A DNA stretch of 64,000 bases from Anaerococcus mediterraneensis. Lineage in GTDB: Bacteria; Bacillota; Clostridia; Tissierellales; Peptoniphilaceae. The notes below the pieces were generated by a model, which had not been told where the DNA came from, made no database searches, and worked only from the letters and a program-made list of their open reading frames with translations. The DNA lies in the NCBI RefSeq assembly GCF_900128415.1, contig NZ_LT635772.1, forward strand, positions 1,922,001-1,986,000. The letters run 5' to 3'. Made by a program: the position numbers and the translations under genes. Of this stretch, positions 9,191 through 18,154 are shown one piece after another. How positions within the stretch are numbered: the stretch's first letter is position 1; the number at the start of each line of letters is the position of its first letter.

Positions 9191-9846
9191 ATTTCACCAA
9201 ATTTATACCCTAAATTCCTAACAGTTTTGATAAAATCTCCTGAGCCTTTGAGTTTTGACCTGAGGCTTGCTATATGGACATCTACAGTCCTGGTCTCCCC
9301 CTGGTAGTCATAGCCCCAAATTTTTAAAAGAAAATCATCTCTTTTTATGACATTGCCTATATTTTTCATAAAATATTGGAGCATCTCAAATTCTTTAAAG
9401 GTTAACTCTACCTTTTCACCATCGATTTCTACTGTTCTTTTTTTGGTATTCATTATGATATTTTTATAGGAAAGCTGACTGTCATCACTCTTTTTTGAAC
9501 GCCTCAAAACTGCCTTGACCCTGCTTATAAGCTCAAGGATAGAAAAAGGCTTGGATATATAATCATCTGCCCCACTTTCAAGACCCATGACTTTGTCAAA
9601 CTCATCTGTCTTGGCAGTCAGAATTATAACTGGCAGATCAGAGAAGGTCCTGATCTCTTTCAGGATGGAAATCCCATCTTTTTTGGGTAACATCAGATCC
9701 AAAATCAAAAGGTCACATGGGTCTTTTTTTATAAGATCTACAATCTCTCCCCCGTCTTCAAAGCTTTCTACCTCATAGCCTTTTTCTTTTAGGGCATAGG
9801 CCACTAGGTTTCTAATTGACTTGTCATCTTCCACTACATATATCAT
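9187..9846 (-). CDS. phoP: Response regulator, PhoP/PhoB-like
   Basis: 219-residue OmpR-class regulator. The receiver domain has acidic residues EDD at 6-8, phospho-acceptor Asp50 in ILDLMLP and Lys in ISKPF. A winged-helix DNA-binding domain follows from about residue 125, with VDVHIASLRSKL and a final VRNLGYKF. It begins one base inside the phoU stop (TAATG) behind GAGG. It is probably the activator of the pst promoter, where three 11-bp-spaced repeats match the PhoP pattern. Confidence 0.9.
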   Translation of the reverse strand: MIYVVEDDKSIRNLVAYALKEKGYEVESFEDGGEIVDLIKKDPCDLLILDLMLPKKDGISILKEIRTFSDLPVIILTAKTDEFDKVMGLESGADDYISKPFSILELISRVKAVLRRSKKSDDSQLSYKNIIMNTKKRTVEIDGEKVELTFKEFEMLQYFMKNIGNVIKRDDFLLKIWGYDYQGETRTVDVHIASLRSKLKGSGDFIKTVRNLGYKFGEI

Positions 9847-10463
9847 TATAACCTCGTTGCTAAGTCTGCTACTCTTGCCAGCCTATCTCCTAATCTTTCA
9901 AAGTATTTAAAAAGCAAGATTTTGTTTGATAGGTCAAGAGCATCTATTTTTTCTTCTTTGTTTTCTTTGGCAGAAAAATTTATTGCCTCTACAAAGATTT
10001 TATTGTTGATTTGATCTTTTTCAATAGTCTTTAGGGCCAAATCATGATCTTTGTTATTAAAGGCTTCTATACCATCCTTGACCATTTGCTTTTGATTGTC
10101 TAAAAATCTATTTAAAAAATCTATCTCTTGACCTTTTACATCAAATTCTTTTAGGATCTGAGCTACTGATACTAGGTGGCTTGCTATTCTTTTTTGGCTT
10201 GATGCAAGCTTTATTTCCATTTGCAAAAACCTCAAGTCACTGGCTACAGGCTGTTGTAAGGCCAAGAGCTCAAAGCAAAATCTCTCTATACCACTAGCAG
10301 CCCTTCTAATTTCTTCTCCTAAATCTATTATATCATCTAAGTTATCGACATTTTTATTTTCTAAATATAGGTCGATCCTCTCATAGGAGATTAGGATCAG
10401 CTGCATGACATCTGCTCCCATTTTTTTTATAGATTCTAAATCGCTGTTGTATCTAAATCTCAT
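9846..10463 (-). CDS. phoU: Phosphate signalling protein PhoU
   Basis: About 205 residues, all helical, made of two PhoU repeats (around residues 10-95 and 110-200), the normal length for the family. PhoU links PstB to the PhoR kinase and represses the regulon when phosphate is plentiful. I place the start at the ATG at 10463, ten bases after AGGAAGG, rather than at the TTG nine bases upstream, which sits on the ribosome site. The pstB stop codon is one base upstream of this ATG. Confidence 0.9.
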   Translation of the reverse strand: MRFRYNSDLESIKKMGADVMQLILISYERIDLYLENKNVDNLDDIIDLGEEIRRAASGIERFCFELLALQQPVASDLRFLQMEIKLASSQKRIASHLVSVAQILKEFDVKGQEIDFLNRFLDNQKQMVKDGIEAFNNKDHDLALKTIEKDQINNKIFVEAINFSAKENKEEKIDALDLSNKILLFKYFERLGDRLARVADLATRL

Positions 10464-10464
10464 A

Positions 10465-11313
10465 TCAACCAAACCTTCCTGTTATATAATCTTCGGTTCT
10501 CTTGTCAGCCGGGTCATTGAAAATCTTTAAGGTCTTATCCATTTCTATAACCTCACCTGTAAGGAAAAATGCAGTTTCATCTGAGATCCTGGCTGCTTGT
10601 TGCATATTGTGAGTTACTATGACAATAGTGTATTTTTCTTTTAGCTGGTCACAAAGATCTTCTATGGCTGATGTTGATATAGGGTCAAGGGCACTTGTTG
10701 GCTCATCCATCAAAATTATTTTTGGATCTACTGAAAGACTCCTAGCTATACAAATCCTCTGTTGCTGACCACCAGAAAAAGATAGGGCGTTTTGTTTTAG
10801 TTTATCTTTGACCTCATCCCAAATAGCAGCTGATTTCAGGGACCTTTCTACAATCTCATCTAATTTGTCCTTATCTTTTATACCTGAGATTCTCGGTCCA
10901 TAGCTTATATTATCATAAACTGACTTTGAAAATGGGTTTGGTGACTGAAAAACCATCCCTACATTTCGACGAAGATTTACAACATCAACATCTTTTTTAT
11001 AAATATCTTGGCCTTCTACTTCGATTAGGCCCTCTATTTTGCAGTCATCTACCAAGTCATTCATCCTATTAAAACATTTAAGTGTAGTAGATTTACCGCA
11101 CCCAGAAGGTCCTATAAAAGCTGTGACTTTATTCTTTTTAATATCCATATTTACATTTTTTAGGGCCTGAAAGTCTCCATAATATAAATTCAGGTCTTTG
11201 ACAAAGATTGCGCTCTCATCACCCATATTGTTCATTTGGAGTTTTTCCCTATTATCTTTAACATTCTTGTTTTTTATTTCAATTTTTTTATCCAAAATAT
11301 GATCCTTATTCAT
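10465..11313 (-). CDS. pstB: Phosphate ABC transporter ATPase PstB
   Basis: ATPase of the phosphate importer. Walker [10 protein letters not shown] near residue 69, signature [10 protein letters not shown], Walker [12 protein letters not shown] and the typical C-terminal [13 protein letters not shown] are all present. AGGAG favours the ATG at 11313, giving 282 residues. That is roughly 30-40 residues longer at the N-terminus than ordinary PstB; the extra segment is Lys/Asp-rich and of unknown function. The alternative upstream start at 11331 overlaps pstA. Confidence 0.92.
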   Translation of the reverse strand: MNKDHILDKKIEIKNKNVKDNREKLQMNNMGDESAIFVKDLNLYYGDFQALKNVNMDIKKNKVTAFIGPSGCGKSTTLKCFNRMNDLVDDCKIEGLIEVEGQDIYKKDVDVVNLRRNVGMVFQSPNPFSKSVYDNISYGPRISGIKDKDKLDEIVERSLKSAAIWDEVKDKLKQNALSFSGGQQQRICIARSLSVDPKIILMDEPTSALDPISTSAIEDLCDQLKEKYTIVIVTHNMQQAARISDETAFFLTGEVIEMDKTLKIFNDPADKRTEDYITGRFG

Positions 11314-11323
11314 CAATATTCTC

Positions 11324-12139
11324 CTAGGCATTTACAATTTTTTTGCTGATCTTTGTAGATATAAAGTTTATTAGAACTACAAAAACTAGTAGGAGGACAG
11401 CTGTGGCGTAGGCTTCTTTGACATGAAATCCTTCGCTAGAAAGCACATACATATGGACTGCCATGGTTCTAGCAGATTTGAACAAGCCTTTTGGTATATC
11501 AGTATTAGATCCCATAGTGAAAATTAGGGCTGCTGATTCACCTACAATCCTACCTGTTGATAAAAATATCCCCCCGAGAATCCCATCCATAGCATCAGGG
11601 ATTACAACCTTAAATATGGTTTGAATCTTTGTCGCTCCAAGGGCAAGGGAGGCGTGTGCTTGGAGAGGATTTACTGTCAAAATCGCCTCCTCAGTTGTCC
11701 TTATGAGGGTTGGCAATACCATAATTGCCACAGTCAAACAGCCTGCAAGGAGCGAATACTGCATACCTAGACCATGACCTGCATTTGATACAAAAAACAA
11801 ATAACCAAAAAGGCCATAAACTATAGAGGGAATTGAAGATAGGATTTCAGTAGAAAACCTAACTGCCTTTATCAAAAACTTGTTTTTTGCATAATTTGAT
11901 AGGTAAATCGCTGTAAATATCCCTATGGGAAGGGCAATTATCAAGGTCAATCCTATGGTCAAAAGTGTTGTAATAAGTGCAGGCATTAGGGAAACATTCT
12001 CTGTTGTGTATTTTAATTCAAATAAACCAGGAGATATATTTGGTATGCCTTTGATCAAAATATAGGCAATTACAATCCCTGCCATGGCATAGCCAATTGT
12101 TGTGAGGGCCATTATCATGCCTTTATAAAATTTGCTCAT
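11324..12139 (-). CDS. pstA: Phosphate ABC transporter permease PstA
   Basis: 271-residue permease with six hydrophobic segments and the binding-protein-dependent transport loop containing [13 protein letters not shown], which contacts PstB. It follows pstC by 8 bp. GGAGATTTT precedes the ATG. Together with PstC it forms the membrane channel of the high-affinity phosphate importer. Confidence 0.92.
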   Translation of the reverse strand: MSKFYKGMIMALTTIGYAMAGIVIAYILIKGIPNISPGLFELKYTTENVSLMPALITTLLTIGLTLIIALPIGIFTAIYLSNYAKNKFLIKAVRFSTEILSSIPSIVYGLFGYLFFVSNAGHGLGMQYSLLAGCLTVAIMVLPTLIRTTEEAILTVNPLQAHASLALGATKIQTIFKVVIPDAMDGILGGIFLSTGRIVGESAALIFTMGSNTDIPKGLFKSARTMAVHMYVLSSEGFHVKEAYATAVLLLVFVVLINFISTKISKKIVNA

Positions 12140-12147
12140 AAAATCTC

Positions 12148-13011
12148 CTATAATCTTTCTTCGGTTTTACTTCTAACTATGTTAAAAATAATGTTAACAA
12201 TGAGGATAAAGAAAAATAAAACCATACCTGTTGCAATTAGGGCCTGCCTGTGCATGCCTGATGCATATCCCATTTCAAGAACTATATTTGTTGTTAGGGT
12301 CCTAGCCCCCTTTAAAATTGATTCTGGCATAAGGGGTTGGTTACCTATTACTAGGTAAACTGCCATGGTTTCTCCTATTGCCCTGCCTATGGCAAGGATT
12401 ATAGATGAAAAAATACCAGACCTGGCATAAGGAACCATGACCTTGGATATAGTTTGTTCTTTGGTCGCCCCAAGGGCCAAAGATCCTGTCATAAAAGTCT
12501 TTGGCACTTGTCTTAGGGAGTTTTCAGAAATATTTACCATGGTTGGCAAGATCATTATGGCAAGTAGTATGGATGCTGTGAGCATATTCATGCCAGATTT
12601 TATCTGAAATATGTCTTTGACCCAGGGTACTATAACCATCATTGCAAAAAAACCATATACTACCGATGGTATAGCTGCCATGAGGTTGATAAGTGATTTT
12701 AATGGTCCGTAGGTTTTTTTTGAATAATAGGCCATAAATATAGAAATTCCTAGTCCAAAAGGGAGGGCTATAATTGTTGATAAAAAAGTTACGATAAGTG
12801 ATCCTATAATCATCGGGTAGATACCAAATTTTGGATTGCCTGCAGTTGGTTTCCACACCTTGCCGGTTATGAATTTTAAAAGTCCGTACTCATTTACAAA
12901 CTTAATCCCCTCAGAAAATATGAAAAAGATTATAAGAAGTATCAGAAATACGGACATTACTGCAGACAAGAGGAAAATTATCTCGCCGATTTTTTCTCTT
13001 GTCTTGTTCAT
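12148..13011 (-). CDS. pstC: Phosphate ABC transporter permease PstC
   Basis: 287-residue permease with six membrane segments and the EAA-type loop [13 protein letters not shown]. The gene is second in the pst operon, one base after pstS, with AGGAAAATAAA before its ATG. Length and segment order are typical of PstC. Confidence 0.92.
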   Translation of the reverse strand: MNKTREKIGEIIFLLSAVMSVFLILLIIFFIFSEGIKFVNEYGLLKFITGKVWKPTAGNPKFGIYPMIIGSLIVTFLSTIIALPFGLGISIFMAYYSKKTYGPLKSLINLMAAIPSVVYGFFAMMVIVPWVKDIFQIKSGMNMLTASILLAIMILPTMVNISENSLRQVPKTFMTGSLALGATKEQTISKVMVPYARSGIFSSIILAIGRAIGETMAVYLVIGNQPLMPESILKGARTLTTNIVLEMGYASGMHRQALIATGMVLFFFILIVNIIFNIVRSKTEERL

Positions 13012-13012
13012 T

Positions 13013-13978
13013 TTATTTTCCTAATTCGCTTGTATTTTTAAGTTCGCCCTTAAATATTTGTTTAAGTTCATCCATTGTTAGGTCTTCAACCTTGCTTTCA
13101 TTGTTGACAATTACAGCTATACCGTCTGTTGCTATTACTTCTACAGCAAGTTTTTCTTTTTCTTCATCTTTTAGCTCTCTTGAGGCCATAGCTATATCTG
13201 CTGCTCCATCGATAACTGCTTCTATACCAGCAGATGATCCTGTAGATTGGATTTCGATTGTAGCATCTGGGTTTAGCTCTTTATATTTTTCTGCCATTTT
13301 TTCTATAAGTGGGGTTACAGATGTAGAACCAGCTACTGTTAGGGTTCCTGAAACTTTTCCAGCTTCATATTTTTCTGTCTCTTGTAGTGGAACATAGCCT
13401 TCTTCTGAGCTTATAGCTTGGGCTTGTTCTGATAGGCAGAATTTCAAAAAGTCTTTTGCAAGATCATTTATTTCTGCTTCTTTGAAGGCTAGGTTAAATG
13501 GTCTTGAGATTTTGTATGAACCATTTACTATATTTTCTTCTGTAGCTTCTACGCCTTCAATTTTGACAGCCTTTACTGTATCATTTAGAGATCCTAGAGA
13601 AATATAACCGATAGCTGCGGAATCCTGGCTAACTGTTTGCATAACAGCGTTGGTTGAGTTTTGTACAATGGCTTCCTGGGTTGTCATATCTTCTTTTTGG
13701 CCATCTACTTCTTCTTCAAGACCAACAAGCTCTATAAAAGCGCCTCTTGTACCAGAACCATCTTCTCTAGATACTACTGAAAAATCATAGTCTTCTGCGC
13801 TTGCTTCAGTATTTTCTTCTTCTTTGTTTTCCTCTGGAGCTTGTGCTGTTTCTGTTTGAGTAGTTTCTGTCTTTACAGATTCATCTTTTGCATCTTTTTC
13901 TCCATTGTTGCCACATCCTGCTAGGATTAGACCTAGTGAAAGACTTGCTGCTAGTATTTTTTTATTTGTAATTTTCAT
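13013..13978 (-). CDS. pstS: Phosphate-binding lipoprotein PstS, circularly permuted
   Basis: 321-residue lipoprotein: lipobox LILAGC with Cys22, then an acidic linker to about residue 62. The half that normally forms the C-terminal part of PstS comes first (SREDGSGTRGAF at 70-81, IGYISLGSL, EEGYVPL near 193-198). A short linker (about 199-209) leads into the normal beginning (TLTVAGSTSVTPL at 212-224, STGSSAG at 245-251, MASRELKDEE, FKGEL) and the protein stops at SELGK. Joining the end to the beginning restores the usual order, so this is a circular permutation, not a truncation. All phosphate-contacting loops are kept. GGAGATAAAA supports the start. I recall similar domain order in other Clostridia, so it may be a family feature. 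Confidence 0.9.
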   Translation of the reverse strand: MKITNKKILAASLSLGLILAGCGNNGEKDAKDESVKTETTQTETAQAPEENKEEENTEASAEDYDFSVVSREDGSGTRGAFIELVGLEEEVDGQKEDMTTQEAIVQNSTNAVMQTVSQDSAAIGYISLGSLNDTVKAVKIEGVEATEENIVNGSYKISRPFNLAFKEAEINDLAKDFLKFCLSEQAQAISSEEGYVPLQETEKYEAGKVSGTLTVAGSTSVTPLIEKMAEKYKELNPDATIEIQSTGSSAGIEAVIDGAADIAMASRELKDEEKEKLAVEVIATDGIAVIVNNESKVEDLTMDELKQIFKGELKNTSELGK

Positions 13979-14009
13979 TTTTATCTCCTTATTTTCTATC
14001 TGTATTCAC

Positions 14010-14063
14010 ATCATACTAGGTCAATATGCGATAGGTTTTAAGCCCTTGTAAAATAAATGTAAA
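14010..14063 (-). promoter_or_regulatory. pst promoter with PhoP-box-like repeats
   Basis: On the minus strand TTTACA, TTTACA and TTAAAA follow each other with an exact 11-bp period (58-63, 47-52 and 36-41 of the 14000s), the layout of Bacillus PhoP boxes. TATGAT (14010-14015) is a plausible -10 element. Its -35 position falls on the last repeat and is poor, as expected for an activated promoter. Confidence 0.75.
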
Positions 14064-14070
14064 ATAAAAA

Positions 14071-14101
14071 ACTGACCCAAGATATTTAATCTTGAGTCAG
14101 T
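14071..14101 (-). terminator. Terminator of radical SAM gene
   Basis: A 13-bp stem (ACTGAC.CAAGAT with its complement) around a 5-base loop. On the minus strand it is followed by TTTTTTATTTT. Confidence 0.85.
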
Positions 14102-14115
14102 CTCTATAAGGATCA

Positions 14116-15495
14116 TTATTTTTTAACTAAATTTTTATCATCTTCATACCAAATTTCATCAGCCTTTACCTGCCAATCCTTGGCGTAGTCTATACATTTG
14201 CCACACAAATGTTCTACACTTTCTGGAGATTGTAGGTCAGTTGATTTGACCTTGGTATCATTTACAATCCTTTGTAGGATTGCTGGATTTTCTAACATTG
14301 GGCAAGGTCTTAGGTGGTTTTCATTGAAAGGTTGGTTATCATGGTAGGCCATAAATAATGGTCTTTTTAGGATTTCTAGGATTGAGTAGTCTTTGATATT
14401 TGAATCTGAATAATGGATAAATACGCAAGGCTCTGCATCACCATTGGCATTGATATGGAAGTAATTCTTGCCACCTGCTATACAGCCATTAATATATTCA
14501 CCATCATTTTGGAAGTCCATAGTAAATAGGCCCTCGCCAGTTTCAAAATTTCTAATCTGTCTTGTCCTATTTTTGACATATTCTCTCTGGTCTGGATTTG
14601 GTAGAAGTTCTACGCTGGCATCATTGCCTACTGGCATATAGTGGAAATATAAGGCATACCTACAGCCTTTATCAACCATGAGTTTTATGTATTCTTGATC
14701 AGTAACTGCCTTGTAGTTTTGTGATGTATAGCAAATTGATGAACCAAAAACTAGACCATGGGCTTTTAATAGGTCCATAGCATGCATTACCTTGTCATAT
14801 ACACCATTACCACGACGCAAGTCATTGACATCGCTAGATCCTTCTAGACTTATGGCTAGGGCAAGGTTGCCTACTTCTTGCATTTCTTTACAAAGGGCTT
14901 CATCTACCAAAGTACCATTTGTAAAGGCGAAAAACTGGCAGTCTCTATTGTCTTTGCAAAGTCTTATAAGGTCATCTTTTCTGACAAGTGGCTCTCCGCC
15001 AGTAAACATATAAAAATGTACGCCAAGTTCTTTGCCTTGTCTTACAACATCATTTAGCTGATCATAACTTAGGTTTAGTTTGTTGCCATATTCTGCAGCC
15101 CAACATCCTGTACAGTGTAGGTTGCAAGCACTAGTTGGATCCATAAGTATAAGCCAAGGCACATTGCATTTATGTAGTTCTTTCATTTTGTGCATTGTTT
15201 TTGTACCATAGAGCATGGATTCAAAACCTAGGTTAAGGATTGTAGTTTTGGCTACAAAAGGATCGACTTCGTCTAGGGTTTTGTTTAAATATTTGTTTAA
15301 GGCAGTATTTTTATCCGAAACTATTTTTCTAGCATAAGAAAAGTCTACAAAATCTTCACCTGACATATATTTTTCTACAAAGTCTATGACTTTGACCATT
15401 TCTTCTTCACGATTATCTTTATTTACCTTGTTTAAAAGTACATCTACTGCTAGGCTTGCAGCTTTTCTAGCAGACATATGAGTAAATTTATTCAT
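14116..15495 (-). CDS. Radical SAM/SPASM-type protein
   Basis: About 459 residues. The radical SAM cluster motif CNLHCTGCW follows DPTSA, and FTGGEPL is the SAM-binding GGE motif. C-terminal Cys residues (CIAGG, CVFIHY, CPM, CGKC) form a SPASM-like region that would bind extra Fe-S clusters. I choose the ATG at 15495 because AAGGAG lies just upstream; the longer reading has no ribosome site. SPASM proteins modify peptides or other substrates, but no precursor peptide is visible nearby. It follows the patatin-like gene closely, likely one transcript. Substrate unknown. Confidence 0.85.
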   Translation of the reverse strand: MNKFTHMSARKAASLAVDVLLNKVNKDNREEEMVKVIDFVEKYMSGEDFVDFSYARKIVSDKNTALNKYLNKTLDEVDPFVAKTTILNLGFESMLYGTKTMHKMKELHKCNVPWLILMDPTSACNLHCTGCWAAEYGNKLNLSYDQLNDVVRQGKELGVHFYMFTGGEPLVRKDDLIRLCKDNRDCQFFAFTNGTLVDEALCKEMQEVGNLALAISLEGSSDVNDLRRGNGVYDKVMHAMDLLKAHGLVFGSSICYTSQNYKAVTDQEYIKLMVDKGCRYALYFHYMPVGNDASVELLPNPDQREYVKNRTRQIRNFETGEGLFTMDFQNDGEYINGCIAGGKNYFHINANGDAEPCVFIHYSDSNIKDYSILEILKRPLFMAYHDNQPFNENHLRPCPMLENPAILQRIVNDTKVKSTDLQSPESVEHLCGKCIDYAKDWQVKADEIWYEDDKNLVKK

Positions 15496-15518
15496 TTTTT
15501 CTCCTTTCTTTTTAAATA

Positions 15519-16376
15519 TCAATTATTATTATAAAACTTGGCCAATTCTATGATAGCTTTTTTACCATCCCTCCTTCCAGAAAAATATAAATCATCCAAG
15601 AGATCATGGTCTTGGGTCAAAGTTTTTAGTTTGCCAATTGATTTTGGTCCTATGATGATTACTTTTCCTTCCTTTTCTAATTCTAATATTTCATGAAGGG
15701 ACCTGTTATAAAGATTGGCCCTATTTTTTAGGGCTAGGGCTGCCTTTGGATAAGATTTTTTTAAAAGCCTGTAGGCTTTTAGGTCATCTTTAGGATTTCT
15801 AAAATCATTCTTAGGCCTGGTCAAAACTACGACTAGCTTGTCACAACCAGACTCAAAGGCCCTTTTGTAGGGTATAGGGTCTGACAATCCCCCATCAAAG
15901 TATCCCTGGTCACCTATATAATATGGCTTGCATAGCAAAGGCACACAGCAGGAAGCTTTTATAGGATCATAAGAATCTTTTTTTAGGTCATCCTTTTCAA
16001 AATAATAAGCTTTTCCTGTATCTACTAGACTTGTAACTATTTCAAATTCTGATGGATTAGCGTTTATACTTTCATAATCCAGGGGGTCTTGTCCGTCTGA
16101 GTTGCTAAGGTATGAATATACATATTCTAGGTCAATATAGGACCCATCCCTTATAAAATTTCTCAGACTCATATAGTCTTTTCTAAAGGCATAGTCATTA
16201 TAAAACCTATAATTCCTATAGGTTTGCCCTGCCAAAAAAGCCGCCCCATTGGCTGCTCCTGCTGATACTCCTATGAAATAATCACATTTTATATTATTTT
16301 CTAGAAAAGTATCGAATATCCCGGCTCCATATATGCCTCTTGTTCCACCACCAACATCTACAAATCCTAACTTCAT
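15519..16376 (-). CDS. Patatin-like phospholipase family protein
   Basis: About 285 residues with the three patatin hallmarks: oxyanion motif GGGTRG at the start, the nucleophile elbow GVSAG, and the catalytic Asp in FDGGLSDPIP. No signal peptide, so cytoplasmic. It resembles the bacterial YjjU/RssA-like group of serine hydrolases. The start is the ATG at 16376, behind GGAAGGG; the extra 12 residues upstream lack a ribosome site. Lipid hydrolysis is inferred from the family. Confidence 0.88.
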   Translation of the reverse strand: MKLGFVDVGGGTRGIYGAGIFDTFLENNIKCDYFIGVSAGAANGAAFLAGQTYRNYRFYNDYAFRKDYMSLRNFIRDGSYIDLEYVYSYLSNSDGQDPLDYESINANPSEFEIVTSLVDTGKAYYFEKDDLKKDSYDPIKASCCVPLLCKPYYIGDQGYFDGGLSDPIPYKRAFESGCDKLVVVLTRPKNDFRNPKDDLKAYRLLKKSYPKAALALKNRANLYNRSLHEILELEKEGKVIIIGPKSIGKLKTLTQDHDLLDDLYFSGRRDGKKAIIELAKFYNNN

Positions 16377-16469
16377 TATCCCTTCCTTGCAAAAATTATA
16401 TATCATAAACATATGTAAGTATATATATTTTTATTATACATTGTTTTGAAATTAAATAAATAGACAAAA

Positions 16470-16504
16470 AGACCTGATTGCACAAAAATTTAACAATCAG
16501 GTCT
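16470..16504 (-). terminator. Terminator of nucleobase permease
   Basis: Perfect 11-bp stem AGACCTGATTG/CAATCAGGTCT, then TTTTTGTC on the minus strand. Confidence 0.88.
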
Positions 16505-16528
16505 CTTTGCATAGTTTACTATAATATA

Positions 16529-17920
16529 TTAATTTTCTTTTTCCAAAATTTCTTCTACCAGATTTTCTTTTTTCTTATCTGCATCTGTTTCTGGTATGAC
16601 CACATTCATCAAGATAGAAGTGATAGCCGCAAGGACAACTGGTGATACACCTATAGCATTTTTTAGGGCCTCTGGCATAAAGACAATACCAGCAGTATCT
16701 GCTGTAGATACTATGGTTGTAAAACCAAAACCAATTGCAATTGCTATACCTACTATAGAGGTATTTCTAACTGTAAGTGGCTGTTCGGTTATCATTCTGA
16801 TCCCATTCATGGTTATGGCTGCAAAAACTGATAGTGTTGCCCCACCTACTACTGGTGCAGGAATTGTTGTCAATAATGATGATATTTTTGGCACGAAACC
16901 TGCAACTAGGATAATGATTCCTGAAAGGGTAAATACTTTTCTATTTATAACCTTGTTTACTGATACGATACCAGCATTTTGTGAAAAAGTAGCTGTTGGT
17001 AGGCAGCCTATAAAAGCGCCAATAACATTTGCCACACCAAAACCTACAATACCACCCCTAAGCTCATCAGATGTTGGGACCCTGTCCATACCACCTATGG
17101 TTGTAGATGACATATCGCCGATTCCTTCTATACAGGTGACCATAAAGATGATTACAAATGAAATAATAGCAGAGATATCAAATTTTATGCCAAAATGCAT
17201 AGGGCTTGCTATAGAAAACCAGCCTGCCTCAGCAACTGGGCTTAAATCTACCATTTTAAAAAACAAGGCTACAATATATCCTACAACCATAGCAAATAAA
17301 ACTGATGCTAGTTTGCCTATGCCCTTGCCAAAGTGGTTGAGACCTACGTTGACCAAAAGGGTAATGATACCAACTAGCCAATTTTGCCAAGCTCCCCAAC
17401 CTGGTGCTGTGACCGCTCCTGCTCCGCCCATATTTGTAAGGGCAACTGGATATAAAGTTAAACCAATAGCCAAAACTACTGTACCTGTTACAAGGGGTGG
17501 GAAAAATGGTGTTATGTATTTGAGAGCTAAACCAAAAACTATAGAAACAATAGCACCTATTAGCTGAGAACCGAGCACGATAGAAACTATGCCCACAGGT
17601 CCTAGGTCAGAAAACTGGCCACAAAGGGCAAGCATAGTTGGTACGTAAGCAAAGGATACACCATAAATCATCGGCAACCTAGAACCCAAAATACCTATTG
17701 GATAAAGCATAATAAATGAAGTAAGGGCCGAGCCGATTAGGGCCATCTGAACAATGATAATACTATCAGCATGGCTAAGTCCTGCAGCTGATGCAAAGAT
17801 AAGAGCTGGGGCTACACAACCTGCTATCATTGCAATTACGTGCTGGAGGGCTAGAGGGAATGCTTCTTTAAAACCAACCTTTCCCTCAAACTTGAACAAT
17901 TCTTTAAGATTTTCTTGCAT
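16529..17920 (-). CDS. NCS2 uracil/xanthine permease
   Basis: About 463 residues with twelve or more hydrophobic segments. The NCS2 signature appears as TFSQNAGIVSVNKV (consensus QNxG). It should be a proton symporter for xanthine, uric acid or uracil. The Gln before Asn-Gly favours the xanthine/urate side of the family, but this does not settle the substrate. The start is taken as the ATG at 17920, five bases after AGGAG; the GTG two codons upstream lies on the ribosome site. A folded leader with an attenuator-like hairpin precedes it, suggesting ligand control. Confidence 0.9.
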   Translation of the reverse strand: MQENLKELFKFEGKVGFKEAFPLALQHVIAMIAGCVAPALIFASAAGLSHADSIIIVQMALIGSALTSFIMLYPIGILGSRLPMIYGVSFAYVPTMLALCGQFSDLGPVGIVSIVLGSQLIGAIVSIVFGLALKYITPFFPPLVTGTVVLAIGLTLYPVALTNMGGAGAVTAPGWGAWQNWLVGIITLLVNVGLNHFGKGIGKLASVLFAMVVGYIVALFFKMVDLSPVAEAGWFSIASPMHFGIKFDISAIISFVIIFMVTCIEGIGDMSSTTIGGMDRVPTSDELRGGIVGFGVANVIGAFIGCLPTATFSQNAGIVSVNKVINRKVFTLSGIIILVAGFVPKISSLLTTIPAPVVGGATLSVFAAITMNGIRMITEQPLTVRNTSIVGIAIAIGFGFTTIVSTADTAGIVFMPEALKNAIGVSPVVLAAITSILMNVVIPETDADKKKENLVEEILEKEN

Positions 17921-17951
17921 TTTCACTCCTATTTTTTTGTATTAGATAAAC

Positions 17952-18050
17952 AAAAAGCCAGCTAGGAAGCTGACAGGATATTTATTTATCTTAGTGCGAT
18001 TGAAGAATATAATTCTTCATGGTCTTGTTATACATTTTATGGAGATAAAT
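17952..18050 (-). ncRNA. Structured leader with attenuator, candidate riboswitch
   Basis: On the minus strand an 8-bp closing stem (AUUUAUCU at 18050-18043 with AGAUAAAU at 17991-17984) encloses an internal loop containing GUAUAAC and AUCGCACUA. An 8-bp hairpin UGAAGAAU/AUUCUUCA lies at 18019-18001. A terminator hairpin GUCAGCU/AGCUGGC with a following UUUUUG sits at 17974-17952, 30 bases before the permease start. This shape fits a small single-hairpin riboswitch controlling a nucleobase permease. It lacks the conserved core of the purine riboswitch. A NMT1-type xanthine class is a hypothesis only. Confidence 0.45.
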
Positions 18051-18154
18051 TCAAGAAAAAATTATCTTTTAAAAGCTAATATGGTCTAAAAATTATCCAA
18101 AAAACTTTTTATTGATACATTTAGTAGTAAAGTAAAATAGGTAAGGAGATAAAA

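Noticed and set aside
12524..12856. 110-codon minus-strand ORF inside pstC
   Set aside because: Alternative frame of a clearly coding permease.
13013..13978. PstS as a frameshifted or truncated pseudogene
   Set aside because: The frame is continuous, with lipobox, ribosome site, all binding loops and natural stop; the order, not the integrity, is unusual.
16596..17567. 323-codon open frame on the plus strand, opposite the permease
   Set aside because: Its product mirrors the permease codons and has no recognisable fold; antisense shadow.
17952..18050. Classical purine riboswitch
   Set aside because: The three-way junction core and the two hairpin loops with kissing sequence are missing.
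18000..18154. T-box leader for asnA
   Set aside because: No T-box consensus or specifier-type long stem precedes asnA; only about 100 bp of leader is available and it carries no terminator.
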